From Streptomyces nodosus (GTDB lineage Bacteria; Actinomycetota; Actinomycetes; Streptomycetales; Streptomycetaceae), in contig NZ_CP023747.1 in NCBI RefSeq assembly GCF_008704995.1, forward strand, positions 4,867,501 to 4,931,500: a stretch of DNA of 64,000 nucleotides. Reading direction: 5' to 3'. Shown here one piece after another: positions 7,969 to 18,238 of the stretch (the stretch's first letter is position 1; each line of letters starts with the position of its first letter). Position numbers and translations under genes: made by a program. Under the pieces are notes generated by a model, which was not told where the DNA came from, did no database searches, and saw only the letters and a program-made list of their open reading frames with translations.

Positions 7969-8739
7969 ATGGTAGGGGCTCCACTGGACACCACCAGAGC
8001 CGACAGGGGAGGTGCGGCTGCGCCTGTGGATCGGAGAGGGGTGCTGCGGCGCCTCCTCAGGTCGTCGGGTGAGCCGAAATCCGTGACCGACATCGCTGAC
8101 ACCCGCCACGCTTCCGACTCCGCGCAGACCGCGACCTTCGCCACCGACGCGGACTCGCAGGCGTGGACTCCGCCCACCTGGGAGGAGATCGTCAGCACTC
8201 ACAGCGGCCGGGTCTACCGGCTGGCCTACCGTCTGACCGGAAACCAGCACGACGCCGAGGACCTGACCCAGGAAGTGTTCGTCCGGGTCTTCCGCTCCCT
8301 GTCCACCTACACGCCCGGCACCTTCGAGGGCTGGCTGCACCGCATCACCACCAACCTCTTCCTGGACATGGTCCGCCGCAAGCAGCGCATCCGCTTCGAC
8401 GCGCTGGGCGAGGACGCGGCCGAGCGGCTGGCCAGCCGCGAGCCCACCCCGCAGCAGCTCTTCCACGACGCCCACTTCGATGCGGACGTCCAGCAGGCCC
8501 TGGACACGCTCGCGCCCGAGTTCCGCGCCGCCGTCGTCCTGTGCGACATCGAGGGGCTGTCCTACGAGGAGATCGCCGCGACCCTGGGCGTCAAGCTCGG
8601 CACGGTGCGGTCCCGCATCCACCGAGGCCGCTCGCAGCTGCGCAAGGCGCTGGCGCACCGGTCGCCGGAGGCCCGCGCCGAGCGCAGGTCCTTCATGGCG
8701 CGCGTCCCCGCTCTGGGGGGAGGGGGCGCGACCGCGTGA
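7969..8739 (+). CDS. sigE: ECF sigma factor, SigE type
   Basis: 256 residues. Sigma region 2 spans ~75-145: YRLAYRLTGNQHDAEDLTQE is the core-binding/-10 part and FEGWLHRITTNLFLDMVRRK the melting part. Region 4 spans ~185-240, with LSYEEIAATLGVKLGTVRSR as the helix-turn-helix. The ~65-residue N-terminal extension is unusual for an ECF factor. It is translationally coupled (4-nt overlap) to a zinc anti-sigma factor and followed by htrA and tatB, matching mycobacterial sigE-rseA-htrA-tatB; the role is therefore probably the envelope-stress response. ATG 7969 has GAGG upstream. A lower-GC section (7915-7955) upstream is the likely promoter. Confidence 0.9.
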   Translation: MVGAPLDTTRADRGGAAAPVDRRGVLRRLLRSSGEPKSVTDIADTRHASDSAQTATFATDADSQAWTPPTWEEIVSTHSGRVYRLAYRLTGNQHDAEDLTQEVFVRVFRSLSTYTPGTFEGWLHRITTNLFLDMVRRKQRIRFDALGEDAAERLASREPTPQQLFHDAHFDADVQQALDTLAPEFRAAVVLCDIEGLSYEEIAATLGVKLGTVRSRIHRGRSQLRKALAHRSPEARAERRSFMARVPALGGGGATA

Positions 8740-9734
8740 GTGGATCCCGTGGCCCCACACCGGCAGAACAGCATCTGGGAGACCGGCTTTCCGCACTGAT
8801 CGACGGAGAGCTCGGTCATGAGACACGCGAGCGCGTGCTGGCCCATCTGGCCACCTGCGTGAAGTGCAAGGCCGAGGCCGACGCCCAGCGCCGGCTGAAG
8901 AACGTCTTCGCCGCGGCGGCCCCGCCGCCGCCCTCCGAGAGCTTCCTGGCCCGACTCCAGGGCCTGCCCGGGGGAGGTGACGTCGACGGCGGTGGCACGC
9001 CGCTCGGCGGGGGAGGCTTCGGCAGGAGACCCCAGTCACCCGCCGGACTGCCTCCCGCCCCCGGCGTCTTCGGCGTGAGCGGCGAGCCCTTCGGATATGT
9101 CCCGTCGGACCCGCACGCCCCGCTGTCGCCCTCCGAGGGCGCGGCCCTGACCGGGGACCGCGGCTTCCGTATCCATCCCGTCGGCCGTCAGGACGCCGAG
9201 CGGTCGTCCTCCCGCGGGCTGCGGTTCGCGTTCGCCGCCGCGGGCGCCGTGTCGCTGGCCGCGATCGCGCTCGGCGGGGTGACGGCCGGGGACGTGGGCG
9301 TGGAGGCGCGCGGCGGCTCGGGGTCCGGAAGCAATGTCACCCCGACGCGTGCACCGGGCACGGGCGGCGTCGCGACATCCGAGACCCAGCGCCGGCGCTC
9401 CGCCGCACCGACGTCCGGGCAGTACTCCGCCGACCACCCGGATCCGACGCCCCTCGCGCCCACCGAGGCCCCGGCCCCGCTGCTGTCCGGGGCACCCGCC
9501 CCGGCGGTCCAGGAGGCCACCCCGATCCGCGCCCTGGCCGCTCCCGTGCTCGCCGGGGCCGCCGCGATGTCCCCGCTGATACGTCCGCTCACCGAGACCG
9601 ATCCGGTCGCCCTGACCTCCTGGCCGGCCTCTCCCGAGCTGATGACTCCGGGGCTGTCGGCCGCGTCGGAGTCGGCCCCCACCGACGGGGCCACGCCCGT
9701 CAGTTCGCCCGCTCCCTCGCCCACCGTGCCCTGA
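8736..9734 (+). CDS. rseA: Zinc-finger anti-sigma factor (RseA-like)
   Basis: 332 residues from GTG 8736, overlapping the sigma gene stop by 4 nt. The N-terminal zf-HC2/ZAS domain contains H-x3-C-x2-C (HLATCVKC, ~res 38-45). One membrane segment is seen at ~160-182 (FAFAAAGAVSLAAIALGGVTAG), followed by a long Pro/Ala/Thr-rich extracytoplasmic region. It is predicted to bind and silence the adjacent sigma factor at the membrane and to release it on envelope stress. The extracytoplasmic tail is low complexity, with no recognisable sensor fold. Confidence 0.87.
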   Translation: MSGSRGPTPAEQHLGDRLSALIDGELGHETRERVLAHLATCVKCKAEADAQRRLKNVFAAAAPPPPSESFLARLQGLPGGGDVDGGGTPLGGGGFGRRPQSPAGLPPAPGVFGVSGEPFGYVPSDPHAPLSPSEGAALTGDRGFRIHPVGRQDAERSSSRGLRFAFAAAGAVSLAAIALGGVTAGDVGVEARGGSGSGSNVTPTRAPGTGGVATSETQRRRSAAPTSGQYSADHPDPTPLAPTEAPAPLLSGAPAPAVQEATPIRALAAPVLAGAAAMSPLIRPLTETDPVALTSWPASPELMTPGLSAASESAPTDGATPVSSPAPSPTVP

Positions 9735-9757
9735 CCCGGCGTCCGCACGGGCGGACG

Positions 9758-9763
9758 GGAACC
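9758..9763 (+). promoter_or_regulatory. Possible ECF -35 (GGAACC) before htrA
   Basis: GGAACC lies 110 nt before the htrA start. ECF sigma factors favour GGAAC at -35, so htrA could be read by the adjacent sigma factor. No clear CGTT-like -10 is seen at the expected distance, hence low confidence. Confidence 0.25.
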
Positions 9764-9872
9764 TGGTTGAATCCACGGTGGGCCGCGCTCGCGCAGACGT
9801 TCAGGGCGCGGAATCGACGAACCAGCGGCGACCGCCGGCGCTGTTCTGCCGCGGGCCGGGTGTGAGGAGAGC

Positions 9873-11882
<2,010 letters not shown>

Positions 11883-11945
11883 CGACCGTCCCGACGGGGG
11901 CGTGTCGGGAGGCGGCCCGGAAGGCAAACATCCCGGAAAACCCGT

Positions 11946-11955
11946 CGTGTACACG
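11946..11955. repeat. 10-bp palindrome CGTGTACACG upstream of tatB
   Basis: A perfect dyad 127 bp before the tatB start, in the htrA-tatB spacer. It may be an operator; no partner is known. Confidence 0.25.
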
Positions 11956-12081
11956 CGGCGGGGGAGACGGGACGGTACCGGTTCGAGCAGAACGCCGGGT
12001 ACCGTGGACCCGGCCCGGACCACGGAAGACCCGCAGGGGCCACCGAGGGACGAGGACCGAGGACATCGCAAGGAGCTACAG

Positions 12082-12513
12082 GTGTTCAATGACATAGGAC
12101 CGCTCGAACTGGTCACGATCGTTGTCATCGCTGTGCTCGTCTTCGGTCCCGACAAGCTCCCGAAGATGATCCAGGACGTCACCCGGACCATCCGCAAGAT
12201 CCGTGAGTTCTCGGAGAGCGCCAAGCAGGACATCCGCAGCGAGCTGGGACCGGAGTTCAAGGACTTCGAGTTCGAGGACCTCAACCCCAAGACGTTTCTG
12301 CGCAAGCAGCTGGAGAACGACGAACTGGGGCTCAAGGAGATCCGCAACGGCTTCGACCTGAAGAAGGAGATGGCCGACCTCACGGACGCGGTGCACAGCC
12401 CTGAGGTCGAGACCTCGTCCTCCGTGCCGTCCTCCAAAACCGTGGATCTGACGAAGAAGCCCGGACCCCTCGCCCCCGAGGAGCGTCCGCCCTTCGACGC
12501 GGACGCCACCTGA
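12082..12513 (+). CDS. tatB: Sec-independent translocase subunit TatB
   Basis: 143 residues from GTG 12082 (AAGGAG lies 6-11 nt upstream). The N-terminal hydrophobic helix IGPLELVTIVVIAVLVFGP ends in the conserved Gly-Pro hinge, and an amphipathic helix (KLPKMIQDVTRTIRKIREF) and an acidic, partly coiled-coil tail follow. TatB works with TatC to recognise twin-arginine precursors. Tail residues 60-143 are variable, as usual. Its place after htrA repeats the mycobacterial order. Confidence 0.92.
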   Translation: MFNDIGPLELVTIVVIAVLVFGPDKLPKMIQDVTRTIRKIREFSESAKQDIRSELGPEFKDFEFEDLNPKTFLRKQLENDELGLKEIRNGFDLKKEMADLTDAVHSPEVETSSSVPSSKTVDLTKKPGPLAPEERPPFDADAT

Positions 12514-12763
12514 GCCGTAGCGGGACCTCTCCGCGCGGCGCCGGGCGGTCGTGACCCCGGTGACGTGACGAAGGCCATACACCCATCGGCGTGCACACGG
12601 CCATATTGCGACGTCCGGGAGGGGGCAGGTGCCGGGCGTTCCCCTGCTGTTCGGAGTGCTGTGGCTATGCTGCCCAGTTGTTGTGCGGACCGATTGGGGA
12701 GCGAGGACGCCCGTGGGGGGCGGGCCGCTCAGGTCCGACGAGAGCGAGGAGGCGTCCGGGCAG

Positions 12764-13426
12764 ATGGAGACGACGAGTCGGGTAGGCGCGCAGGCGCCGG
12801 CCGCGGAGGGCGGACAGCAGTTCCCTTTCGCCCGGGGCACGGTCGACGGTTTTCTCCGGGCGCCCTTCCCGTGGTACGGCCTCGATGAGGCCTTCACGGG
12901 CCCGCGCTGGCTGATGCGGGTGGGTGTCGCCGCTGACGGGGCCGTGGAGCACGGTTCGATCGGGCACGGCGAGGAGCCCTCCGTGCGCAATGAGGTCACC
13001 GAGGACGGGGACGGCGAACGGTTCGCGGTCGTGGTCACCGTCGCCTCGCAGCCCCTTCGGCACAGCGCGGACGGCACCGGCGTACTGGAGGCCACCACGG
13101 TGTCCTCCGCGGCCTGGCTCGCGGGCGTGGGGCTGCTGTCCCTCACCTGGCCCGGCCAACTGGACCACATCCTGCGGGACAACTGGCTCGACCAGCAGAC
13201 CGAGACGGCATGGGTCCTCGCGGACGACCTGTCCGGCCCCGAGTGGTCCACCCTGTCGCTGCCCGTGGACGGCGTCCCGACCTCCTTCCACTACCGCGAG
13301 TCGGAGTTCGGCTGGGTGCTCGCCGGGTCCGCGCAGGCGGGCGTGCACCTGGGGGCGTACGGCAGGGGAATGAGCGCCTACGGGCTCGGCTTCGCGAAGA
13401 TCAAGGACGTCTCCGCGTACGCCTGA
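12764..13426 (+). CDS. Conserved hypothetical soluble protein
   Basis: 220 residues from ATG 12764 (GGAGG about 11 nt upstream). No membrane segment, no Cys motif and no recognised family. Aromatic-rich segments (APFPWYGLDEAF, FHYRESEFGWVLAGSAQAG) and a predicted mixed alpha/beta fold. A longer in-frame start exists at 12629; a -10-like TATGCT (12667-12672) favours a start after it. It ends ahead of a strong terminator and converges with mrp. Confidence 0.7.
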   Translation: METTSRVGAQAPAAEGGQQFPFARGTVDGFLRAPFPWYGLDEAFTGPRWLMRVGVAADGAVEHGSIGHGEEPSVRNEVTEDGDGERFAVVVTVASQPLRHSADGTGVLEATTVSSAAWLAGVGLLSLTWPGQLDHILRDNWLDQQTETAWVLADDLSGPEWSTLSLPVDGVPTSFHYRESEFGWVLAGSAQAGVHLGAYGRGMSAYGLGFAKIKDVSAYA

Positions 13427-13503
13427 CAGAGACACACCTCCGCCGGACGACGGTGGAACGCCCCCTCGGGGAACGTCGGTCGGGCATGGACGGGACGATG
13501 CCG

Positions 13504-13538
13504 AAAGGGGCGTCGTCCCGCTCGGACGACGCCCCCTT
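13504..13538. terminator. Terminator between 12764-13426 gene and mrp
   Basis: AAAGGGGCGTCGTCC pairs with GGACGACGCCCCCTT across a 4-5 nt loop, with one bulged C. Both converging genes could use it. Confidence 0.75.
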
Positions 13539-13594
13539 CGGCGTACGGGATCCGGAACACCCCGGTCGGGGCGCCCGGATCCGGAAGCCGTTCG

Positions 13595-14728
13595 TCAGAA
13601 CTTGTTCTTCGGGGTGATCCCCAGCGACAGCCCCGCCAGGCCCCGCTGACGGCCGCCCAGCTTGCCCGCGATCGAGCGCAGGGCCGAGCCGGCCGCGGAG
13701 TCCGGGTCCGTCAGCACCACCGGCTTCCCCTCGTCGCCGCCCTCGCGCAGCCGGACGTCGATGGGGATGGAGCCGAGCACCGGGACCGTGGCGCCGGTGG
13801 TGCGGGTCAGGCCGTCGGCGACGGTCTGACCGCCGCCGGTACCGAAGACGTCCACCATCTCGCCGCAGTGCGGGCAGGGCAGTCCGGACATGTTCTCGAC
13901 CACACCGACGATCTTCTGGTGGGTCTGGACGGCGATGGAGCCCGCCCGCTCCGCCACCTCGGCGGCCGCCTGCTGGGGGGTGGTGACCACCAGGATCTCC
14001 GCATTGGGAACCAGCTGTGCCACGGAGATCGCGATGTCGCCCGTGCCCGGTGGGAGGTCGAGCAGCAGCACGTCCAGATCGCCCCAGAACACATCCGCCA
14101 GGAACTGCTGGAGCGCGCGGTGCAGCATCGGGCCGCGCCAGACGACCGGGGCGTTGCCGGGGGTGAACATGCCGATCGAGATGACCTTCACGCCGTTCGC
14201 CTGCGGCGGCATGATCATGTTCTCGACCTGGGTCGGACGGCCGTCCACGCCCAGCATGCGCGGCACGCTGTGGCCGTAGATGTCGGCGTCGACGACACCC
14301 ACCTTCAGCCCGTCGGCCGCCATCGCCGCCGCCAGGTTCACCGTCACCGAGGACTTGCCGACGCCGCCCTTGCCGGAGGCCACCGCGTACACCCGGGTGA
14401 GCGAGCCCGGCTTGGCGAAGGGGACCTCCCGCTCGGCCTGGCCGCCGCGCAGCGCGGTCGCCAGCTCGCGGCGCTGCTCGTCGCTCATCACGTCCAGCGT
14501 GACGTCCACCCGGGTGACGCCCTCGACACGGGAGACCGCCTCGGTGACCCGCTGAGTGATCGTGTCGCGCATGGGGCAGCCGGAGACCGTCAGGTACACG
14601 GTGACCGCGACCGTTCCGTCCGCGCCGATCTCCACCGATTTGACCATCCCCAGTTCGGTGATGGGTCGCTGGATCTCCGGGTCGTTCACCGTCGCCAGCG
14701 CTTCGCGCACCGCGTCTTCCGTAGCCAT
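13595..14728 (-). CDS. mrp: Mrp/NBP35-type Fe-S cluster carrier ATPase
   Basis: 377 residues. An N-terminal DUF59/MIP18-like domain (MATEDAVREALATVNDPE) is followed by a deviant Walker A P-loop GKGGVGKSSVTVNLA (~res 119), PPGTGD (switch region), and the CPHCG CxxC motif (~res 276) that binds a bridging Fe-S cluster in the dimer. It carries clusters to apo-proteins in the cytoplasm. A TACCAT -10 lies 7 nt before ATG 14728, so transcription may start here even though two genes lie just upstream in the same direction. Same order as Rv1229c-Rv1231c-Rv1232c. Confidence 0.93.
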   Translation of the reverse strand: MATEDAVREALATVNDPEIQRPITELGMVKSVEIGADGTVAVTVYLTVSGCPMRDTITQRVTEAVSRVEGVTRVDVTLDVMSDEQRRELATALRGGQAEREVPFAKPGSLTRVYAVASGKGGVGKSSVTVNLAAAMAADGLKVGVVDADIYGHSVPRMLGVDGRPTQVENMIMPPQANGVKVISIGMFTPGNAPVVWRGPMLHRALQQFLADVFWGDLDVLLLDLPPGTGDIAISVAQLVPNAEILVVTTPQQAAAEVAERAGSIAVQTHQKIVGVVENMSGLPCPHCGEMVDVFGTGGGQTVADGLTRTTGATVPVLGSIPIDVRLREGGDEGKPVVLTDPDSAAGSALRSIAGKLGGRQRGLAGLSLGITPKNKF

Positions 14729-14735
14729 AAGGACG

Positions 14736-14741
14736 ATGGTA
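14736..14741 (-). promoter_or_regulatory. -10 element TACCAT of mrp (leaderless)
   Basis: Read on the minus strand, TACCAT ends 7 nt before ATG 14728. No ribosome site is seen in this interval, so mrp probably has its own leaderless transcript. Confidence 0.55.
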
Positions 14742-14771
14742 CGGCGCCCGGAGGCGGCCCAGGGAAGCCCG

Positions 14772-15350
14772 TCAGCCGTCGTCCGTGTCACGTCCGCCCG
14801 GCCGTTCGGCGGGGAAGGGGGCCTGTCCGTCGGGCCGCCGTCGGCCGTCCAGTTCCCGCACGAGGTCCTGGAGCTCGGAACGGATCCAGTCGCGGGTGGC
14901 GACCTCGCCGAGGCCGGTGCGCAGCGCGGCCACCTCCCGGGTCAGATACTCGGTGTCCGCGATCGACCGCTCGTTCTGCTTGCGGTCCTGTTCGAGGTTG
15001 ACCCGGTCGCGGTCGTCCTGGCGGTTCTGCGCCAGCAGGATCAGCGGGGCCGCGTAGGAGGCCTGCAGGGACAGCATCAGGGTCAGAAAGATGAACGGGT
15101 ACGGGTCGAAGCGCAGCGGGCGCGGCGCGGTCACGTTCCACACCAGCCAGACGACGATGACCACCGTCATCCAGACGATGAACCGCCCGGTGCCCAGGAA
15201 CCGTGCGATCCGCTCCGACATGCGTCCGAAGGCTTCCGGGTCCCACTCGGGCAGCACCCGGGTGCGCCGGGGCTGCGGCTGGTCCAGCCGGATGCGGGAG
15301 CGGGCGGAGGCGGTCGAGCCGGAGGGGCCCCTGTCGCGCTCAGCTGCCAT
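14772..15350 (-). CDS. DUF1003 membrane protein
   Basis: 192 residues. Two membrane helices (FIVWMTVVIVVWLVWNV and YPFIFLTLMLSLQASYAAPL) joined by a short loop are the DUF1003 signature; the NRQDDRDR segment follows immediately. The C-terminal half is charged and helical. It overlaps the upstream MgtE-N/CBS gene by 11 nt, so the two are coupled and possibly form one complex. The pair recurs in M. tuberculosis (Rv1231c-Rv1232c). Biochemical function of DUF1003 is unknown. Confidence 0.9.
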   Translation of the reverse strand: MAAERDRGPSGSTASARSRIRLDQPQPRRTRVLPEWDPEAFGRMSERIARFLGTGRFIVWMTVVIVVWLVWNVTAPRPLRFDPYPFIFLTLMLSLQASYAAPLILLAQNRQDDRDRVNLEQDRKQNERSIADTEYLTREVAALRTGLGEVATRDWIRSELQDLVRELDGRRRPDGQAPFPAERPGGRDTDDG

Positions 15351-16671
15351 CGGCGGCCCCCTCCTCGGTCAGGTCGAACTCCGTCTCCCGCCAGTCCTCC
15401 GGCAGCATGTGGTCCAGTACGTCGTCCACGGTCACCGCGCCGAGCAGCGAGCCGGACTCGTCGACGACGGGCGCGGCGACCATGTCGTAGGTCGCGAAGA
15501 AACCGGCCACCACGGGCAGCGGCGCGTCCGGGGCCAGGGGCTGTAGATCGTCGTCGAGGAGCGAGCTGACCAGGGTGTACGGGGGGTCCCGCAGCAGCCG
15601 CTGGAAATGCACGGTCCCCAGATAGGTGCCGGTCGGCGTCTCGTCCGGTGAGCGGCAGACATAGACCTGGGCGGCCAGGGCGGGCGACAGATCGGGGTTG
15701 CGGACCCGGGCGAGGGCGTCGGCCACGGTGGCGTCGGGCCGCAGCACGATCGGCTCCGTGGTCATCAGCCCGCCCGCGGTCCTGTCCTCGTACGCCATCA
15801 GGCGCCGCATGTCGGCCGCGTCGGCGGGCTGCATCAGGCTCAGCAGCCGCTCCTTCTCGTCCTCCGGCAGCTCGGCGAGCAGATCGGCCGCGTCGTCCGG
15901 GTCCATCGCCTCCAGGACGTCCGCGGCGCGGTCCTCCTTCAGCTTGCCGAGGATCTCGACCTGATCGTCCTCGGGCAGTTGTTCGAGAACATCGGCGAGC
16001 CGGTCGTCGTCGAGGGCGGCGGCCACCTCGGCGCGGCGCTTGGCGGAGAGATGGTGCAGCACATTGGCGAGGTCGGCGGGCCGCAGCTGCTCGAAGGTGG
16101 CCAGCAGACTCTCGGCGCCCTGCCCCTGTTCCTCCAGGGAGAACCCGGTGACCGCGGACCATTCCACGGTCAGCGTCTCTCCCGCCCGTCTCCCGCTCCC
16201 GCCCCTCCAGGGGAGCGCCACGCGCCGTCCGTCCCCGCCGCGCCGGAACGCCCCGCCCCTCCCCTTGCGAACGAAGACCTTGTCGACCTCCCATTCCCGG
16301 CGGGCGGGCAGCTGCCGCACGGAGAGATCGAGGACGGTGACCTCCTCACCGGTCTCCACGAGCCCCACGCGGCGGTCGAGCAGCTCCCCGAAGACCAGCC
16401 GCTCGGTGGGCCGCTGCTCGAAGCGGCGCACATTCAGCACACCGGTGGTGATGACCTGGCCGGACTCGATGCCCGTCACCCGGGTCATGGGCAGGAAGAT
16501 ACGGCGGCGGGTGGAGAGTTCGACGACCAGTCCGAGCAGACGCGGGGGACGGCGGCCGACGCGCAGCACCACGACCAGGTCGCGCACGCGTCCGACCTGG
16601 TCGCCGCTGGGGTCGAAGACAGCGATGCCGGCCAGATGCGAGACGAAGATGCGAGGGGCGCCTGCCGCCAT
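15340..16671 (-). CDS. MgtE-N plus CBS-domain protein without channel domain
   Basis: 443 residues. An N-terminal PRC-barrel-like region (~1-150: FVSHLAGIAVFDPSGDQVGRVRD) is followed by an MgtE N-domain of helical repeats (~200-300: LEQLPEDDQVEILGKL, DVLEAMDPDDAADLL) and paired CBS domains (~300-425). In MgtE these two parts sense Mg2+ and gate the pore; here the membrane channel is absent. It probably acts as a soluble sensor for the coupled DUF1003 membrane protein or another partner. A basic, Gly-rich insertion (~145-175) separates the first two domains. Confidence 0.87.
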   Translation of the reverse strand: MAAGAPRIFVSHLAGIAVFDPSGDQVGRVRDLVVVLRVGRRPPRLLGLVVELSTRRRIFLPMTRVTGIESGQVITTGVLNVRRFEQRPTERLVFGELLDRRVGLVETGEEVTVLDLSVRQLPARREWEVDKVFVRKGRGGAFRRGGDGRRVALPWRGGSGRRAGETLTVEWSAVTGFSLEEQGQGAESLLATFEQLRPADLANVLHHLSAKRRAEVAAALDDDRLADVLEQLPEDDQVEILGKLKEDRAADVLEAMDPDDAADLLAELPEDEKERLLSLMQPADAADMRRLMAYEDRTAGGLMTTEPIVLRPDATVADALARVRNPDLSPALAAQVYVCRSPDETPTGTYLGTVHFQRLLRDPPYTLVSSLLDDDLQPLAPDAPLPVVAGFFATYDMVAAPVVDESGSLLGAVTVDDVLDHMLPEDWRETEFDLTEEGAADGS

Positions 16672-16846
16672 GCCCGCGCCTCCTGTTCCGGCCGTTCTGT
16701 CCGCTCGCGTGGGCTTCAGGCTAGCCCGTCCCGATGTCGTACGCCCTGGCGAGAGACCTGGAAGGACTGGCTCCGGAAGGGCTCCCGGGCACCGGTACGC
16801 TGCCGTACGCCGATGAGGACTCCCCGTACGAGAGGCAGCCCCACCT

Positions 16847-17611
16847 GTGACCGTGATTTCCCAGGGCCGTACCCGCAGGGCCGCACTGATGAGCGCGATC
16901 TGCGCCCTGGTCGTGATGGGGACGGGGTTCACAGGATGCAGTGCTCCGGACCCGGACGAGGGGACGAACGGGGTGGGCAAGCTGCCGGCCGAGACGATCC
17001 AGAAGCGCACGCGGACGGCGGCGAAATCGGCCGCCTCGGTGCGGCTGTCCGGGACCGTGGTCAGCAATGGCGCCACCTACACGCTCGACATGCGGCTCAG
17101 GGCCGGGGGCGGCTCCGGCTCGGTCACCTCGAAGAACGGCACGTTCCAGCTGCTCAGGGTCGACGAACACCTGTATCTCAAGGCCGACGCGGAGTTCTGG
17201 AACCAGCAGGACGGCAAAGACGGCAAGGAGGACGACGGGAGCCCGGCGGCCGTGGCGAACACACTCGACGGGAAGTATGTGAAGGTGCCGACCGGGGATC
17301 CGGCCTACAAGCGCTTCAGCGGCTTCACCGACAAGGACGTGCTCCTCGACGGGCTCCTCACGCTGCACGGCACGCTGGCGACGGACGGCCACCATGAGCA
17401 GAGCGGCGTCCGCACGATCCGTGTCTCGGGCGACAACGGCTCCGGCGGCACGCTGGACGTCTCGCTGGAGGGGACCCCTTATCCGCTGCGTCTGGTCCGC
17501 GCCGGCAACGCGGGCACGCTACGGCTCTCGGACTGGGGCAAGGACTTCGCCCTGTCGGAACCGCCGAAGGAGCAGACGGTGGACTACGGGCAGCAACTGC
17601 CGTCGTCCTAG
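16847..17611 (+). CDS. LppX/LprAFG-like lipoprotein
   Basis: 254 residues from GTG 16847. Twin-arginine-containing signal (RTRRAALMSAICALVVM) and a lipobox-like FTGC with Cys at ~res 29, so it is probably lipid-anchored outside the membrane. The body (LPAETIQKRTRTAAKSAASV then beta-rich segments such as FWNQQDGKDG) resembles the LppX/LprAFG fold, whose members carry lipids across the mycobacterial envelope; cargo here is unknown. Divergent from the MgtE-N gene and convergent with 17684-18208. Confidence 0.78.
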   Translation: MTVISQGRTRRAALMSAICALVVMGTGFTGCSAPDPDEGTNGVGKLPAETIQKRTRTAAKSAASVRLSGTVVSNGATYTLDMRLRAGGGSGSVTSKNGTFQLLRVDEHLYLKADAEFWNQQDGKDGKEDDGSPAAVANTLDGKYVKVPTGDPAYKRFSGFTDKDVLLDGLLTLHGTLATDGHHEQSGVRTIRVSGDNGSGGTLDVSLEGTPYPLRLVRAGNAGTLRLSDWGKDFALSEPPKEQTVDYGQQLPSS

Positions 17612-17683
17612 GCGTCCTGCTCCGCCAGGTACCGGCCGTCGTCGGCGGCCCCGCGGGCCAGGAGGTCCGACGCTCCCGGGCCC

Positions 17684-18208
17684 CTACGCGGCGCCGGTGC
17701 CGCGGCGCTTGCGGCGCAGCAGGCGGGGCAGGGCGGCCGGGATCGGGCGCCGTGTGGTGGCCGGGGTGGGCGGCGGCGGGGCCGCCAGGGAGTCCTGCGG
17801 CAGCGGCAGCGTGCCGCCCGCCGGCTCAAGGCGCAGCACCCGGCACTCGCGGCGCCACCGTCCGGGCATCTCCTCGGCGTCGGAAGCGTTCAGCCGCTTG
17901 CCCTTGAGCTCGCCGACCGTGCTCTCCCACTCGGGTGATCCCGGTGCCAGTTCGACCACCCGCGCGGGCCAGCCGACGAGCCGGCCGCCCTTGTCCTTGC
18001 TGCGGACCGTGACGACCGCCTCTCCGCCGTCGGTCAGACCGGGCAGCGGCTGCTCGCCGGGGCCGTCGCCCACCACACAGGCCGCCCCCTCGTGCCACAC
18101 GTGCCAGAGGGCCCGCGCGGGGGCGGGCCCGGTGCCCCGGACCCAGATCAGCCCGGACTTCTTGGTGGCCTCCTCGACGAGGGCCCGGTCGAGCAGCTCG
18201 CTTGTCAT
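17684..18208 (-). CDS. PPOX-like (FMN split-barrel) protein, tentative
   Basis: 174 residues. ALWHVWHEGAACVVGDGPGEQ and EAVVTVRSKDKGGRLVGWPARV resemble the strand pattern of pyridoxamine-5'-phosphate-oxidase-like split barrels; residues ~135-174 are a Pro/Arg-rich tail (ALPRLLRRKRRG). FMN or heme binding cannot be shown from sequence. It lies 30 bp downstream of corA's stop on the opposite side: corA ends at 18239 and this gene starts at 18208 in the same direction, so they are not overlapping but may be cotranscribed. Confidence 0.65.
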   Translation of the reverse strand: MTSELLDRALVEEATKKSGLIWVRGTGPAPARALWHVWHEGAACVVGDGPGEQPLPGLTDGGEAVVTVRSKDKGGRLVGWPARVVELAPGSPEWESTVGELKGKRLNASDAEEMPGRWRRECRVLRLEPAGGTLPLPQDSLAAPPPPTPATTRRPIPAALPRLLRRKRRGTGAA

Positions 18209-18238
18209 GTGCCCAGCCTAGGGTCTTTCGCCCGGCCC

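Noticed and set aside
13598..13607. GAACTTGTTC as a possible LexA-type site
   Set aside because: It is the coding end of mrp and the spacing between half sites is 2 nt, not the 4 nt of actinobacterial SOS boxes.
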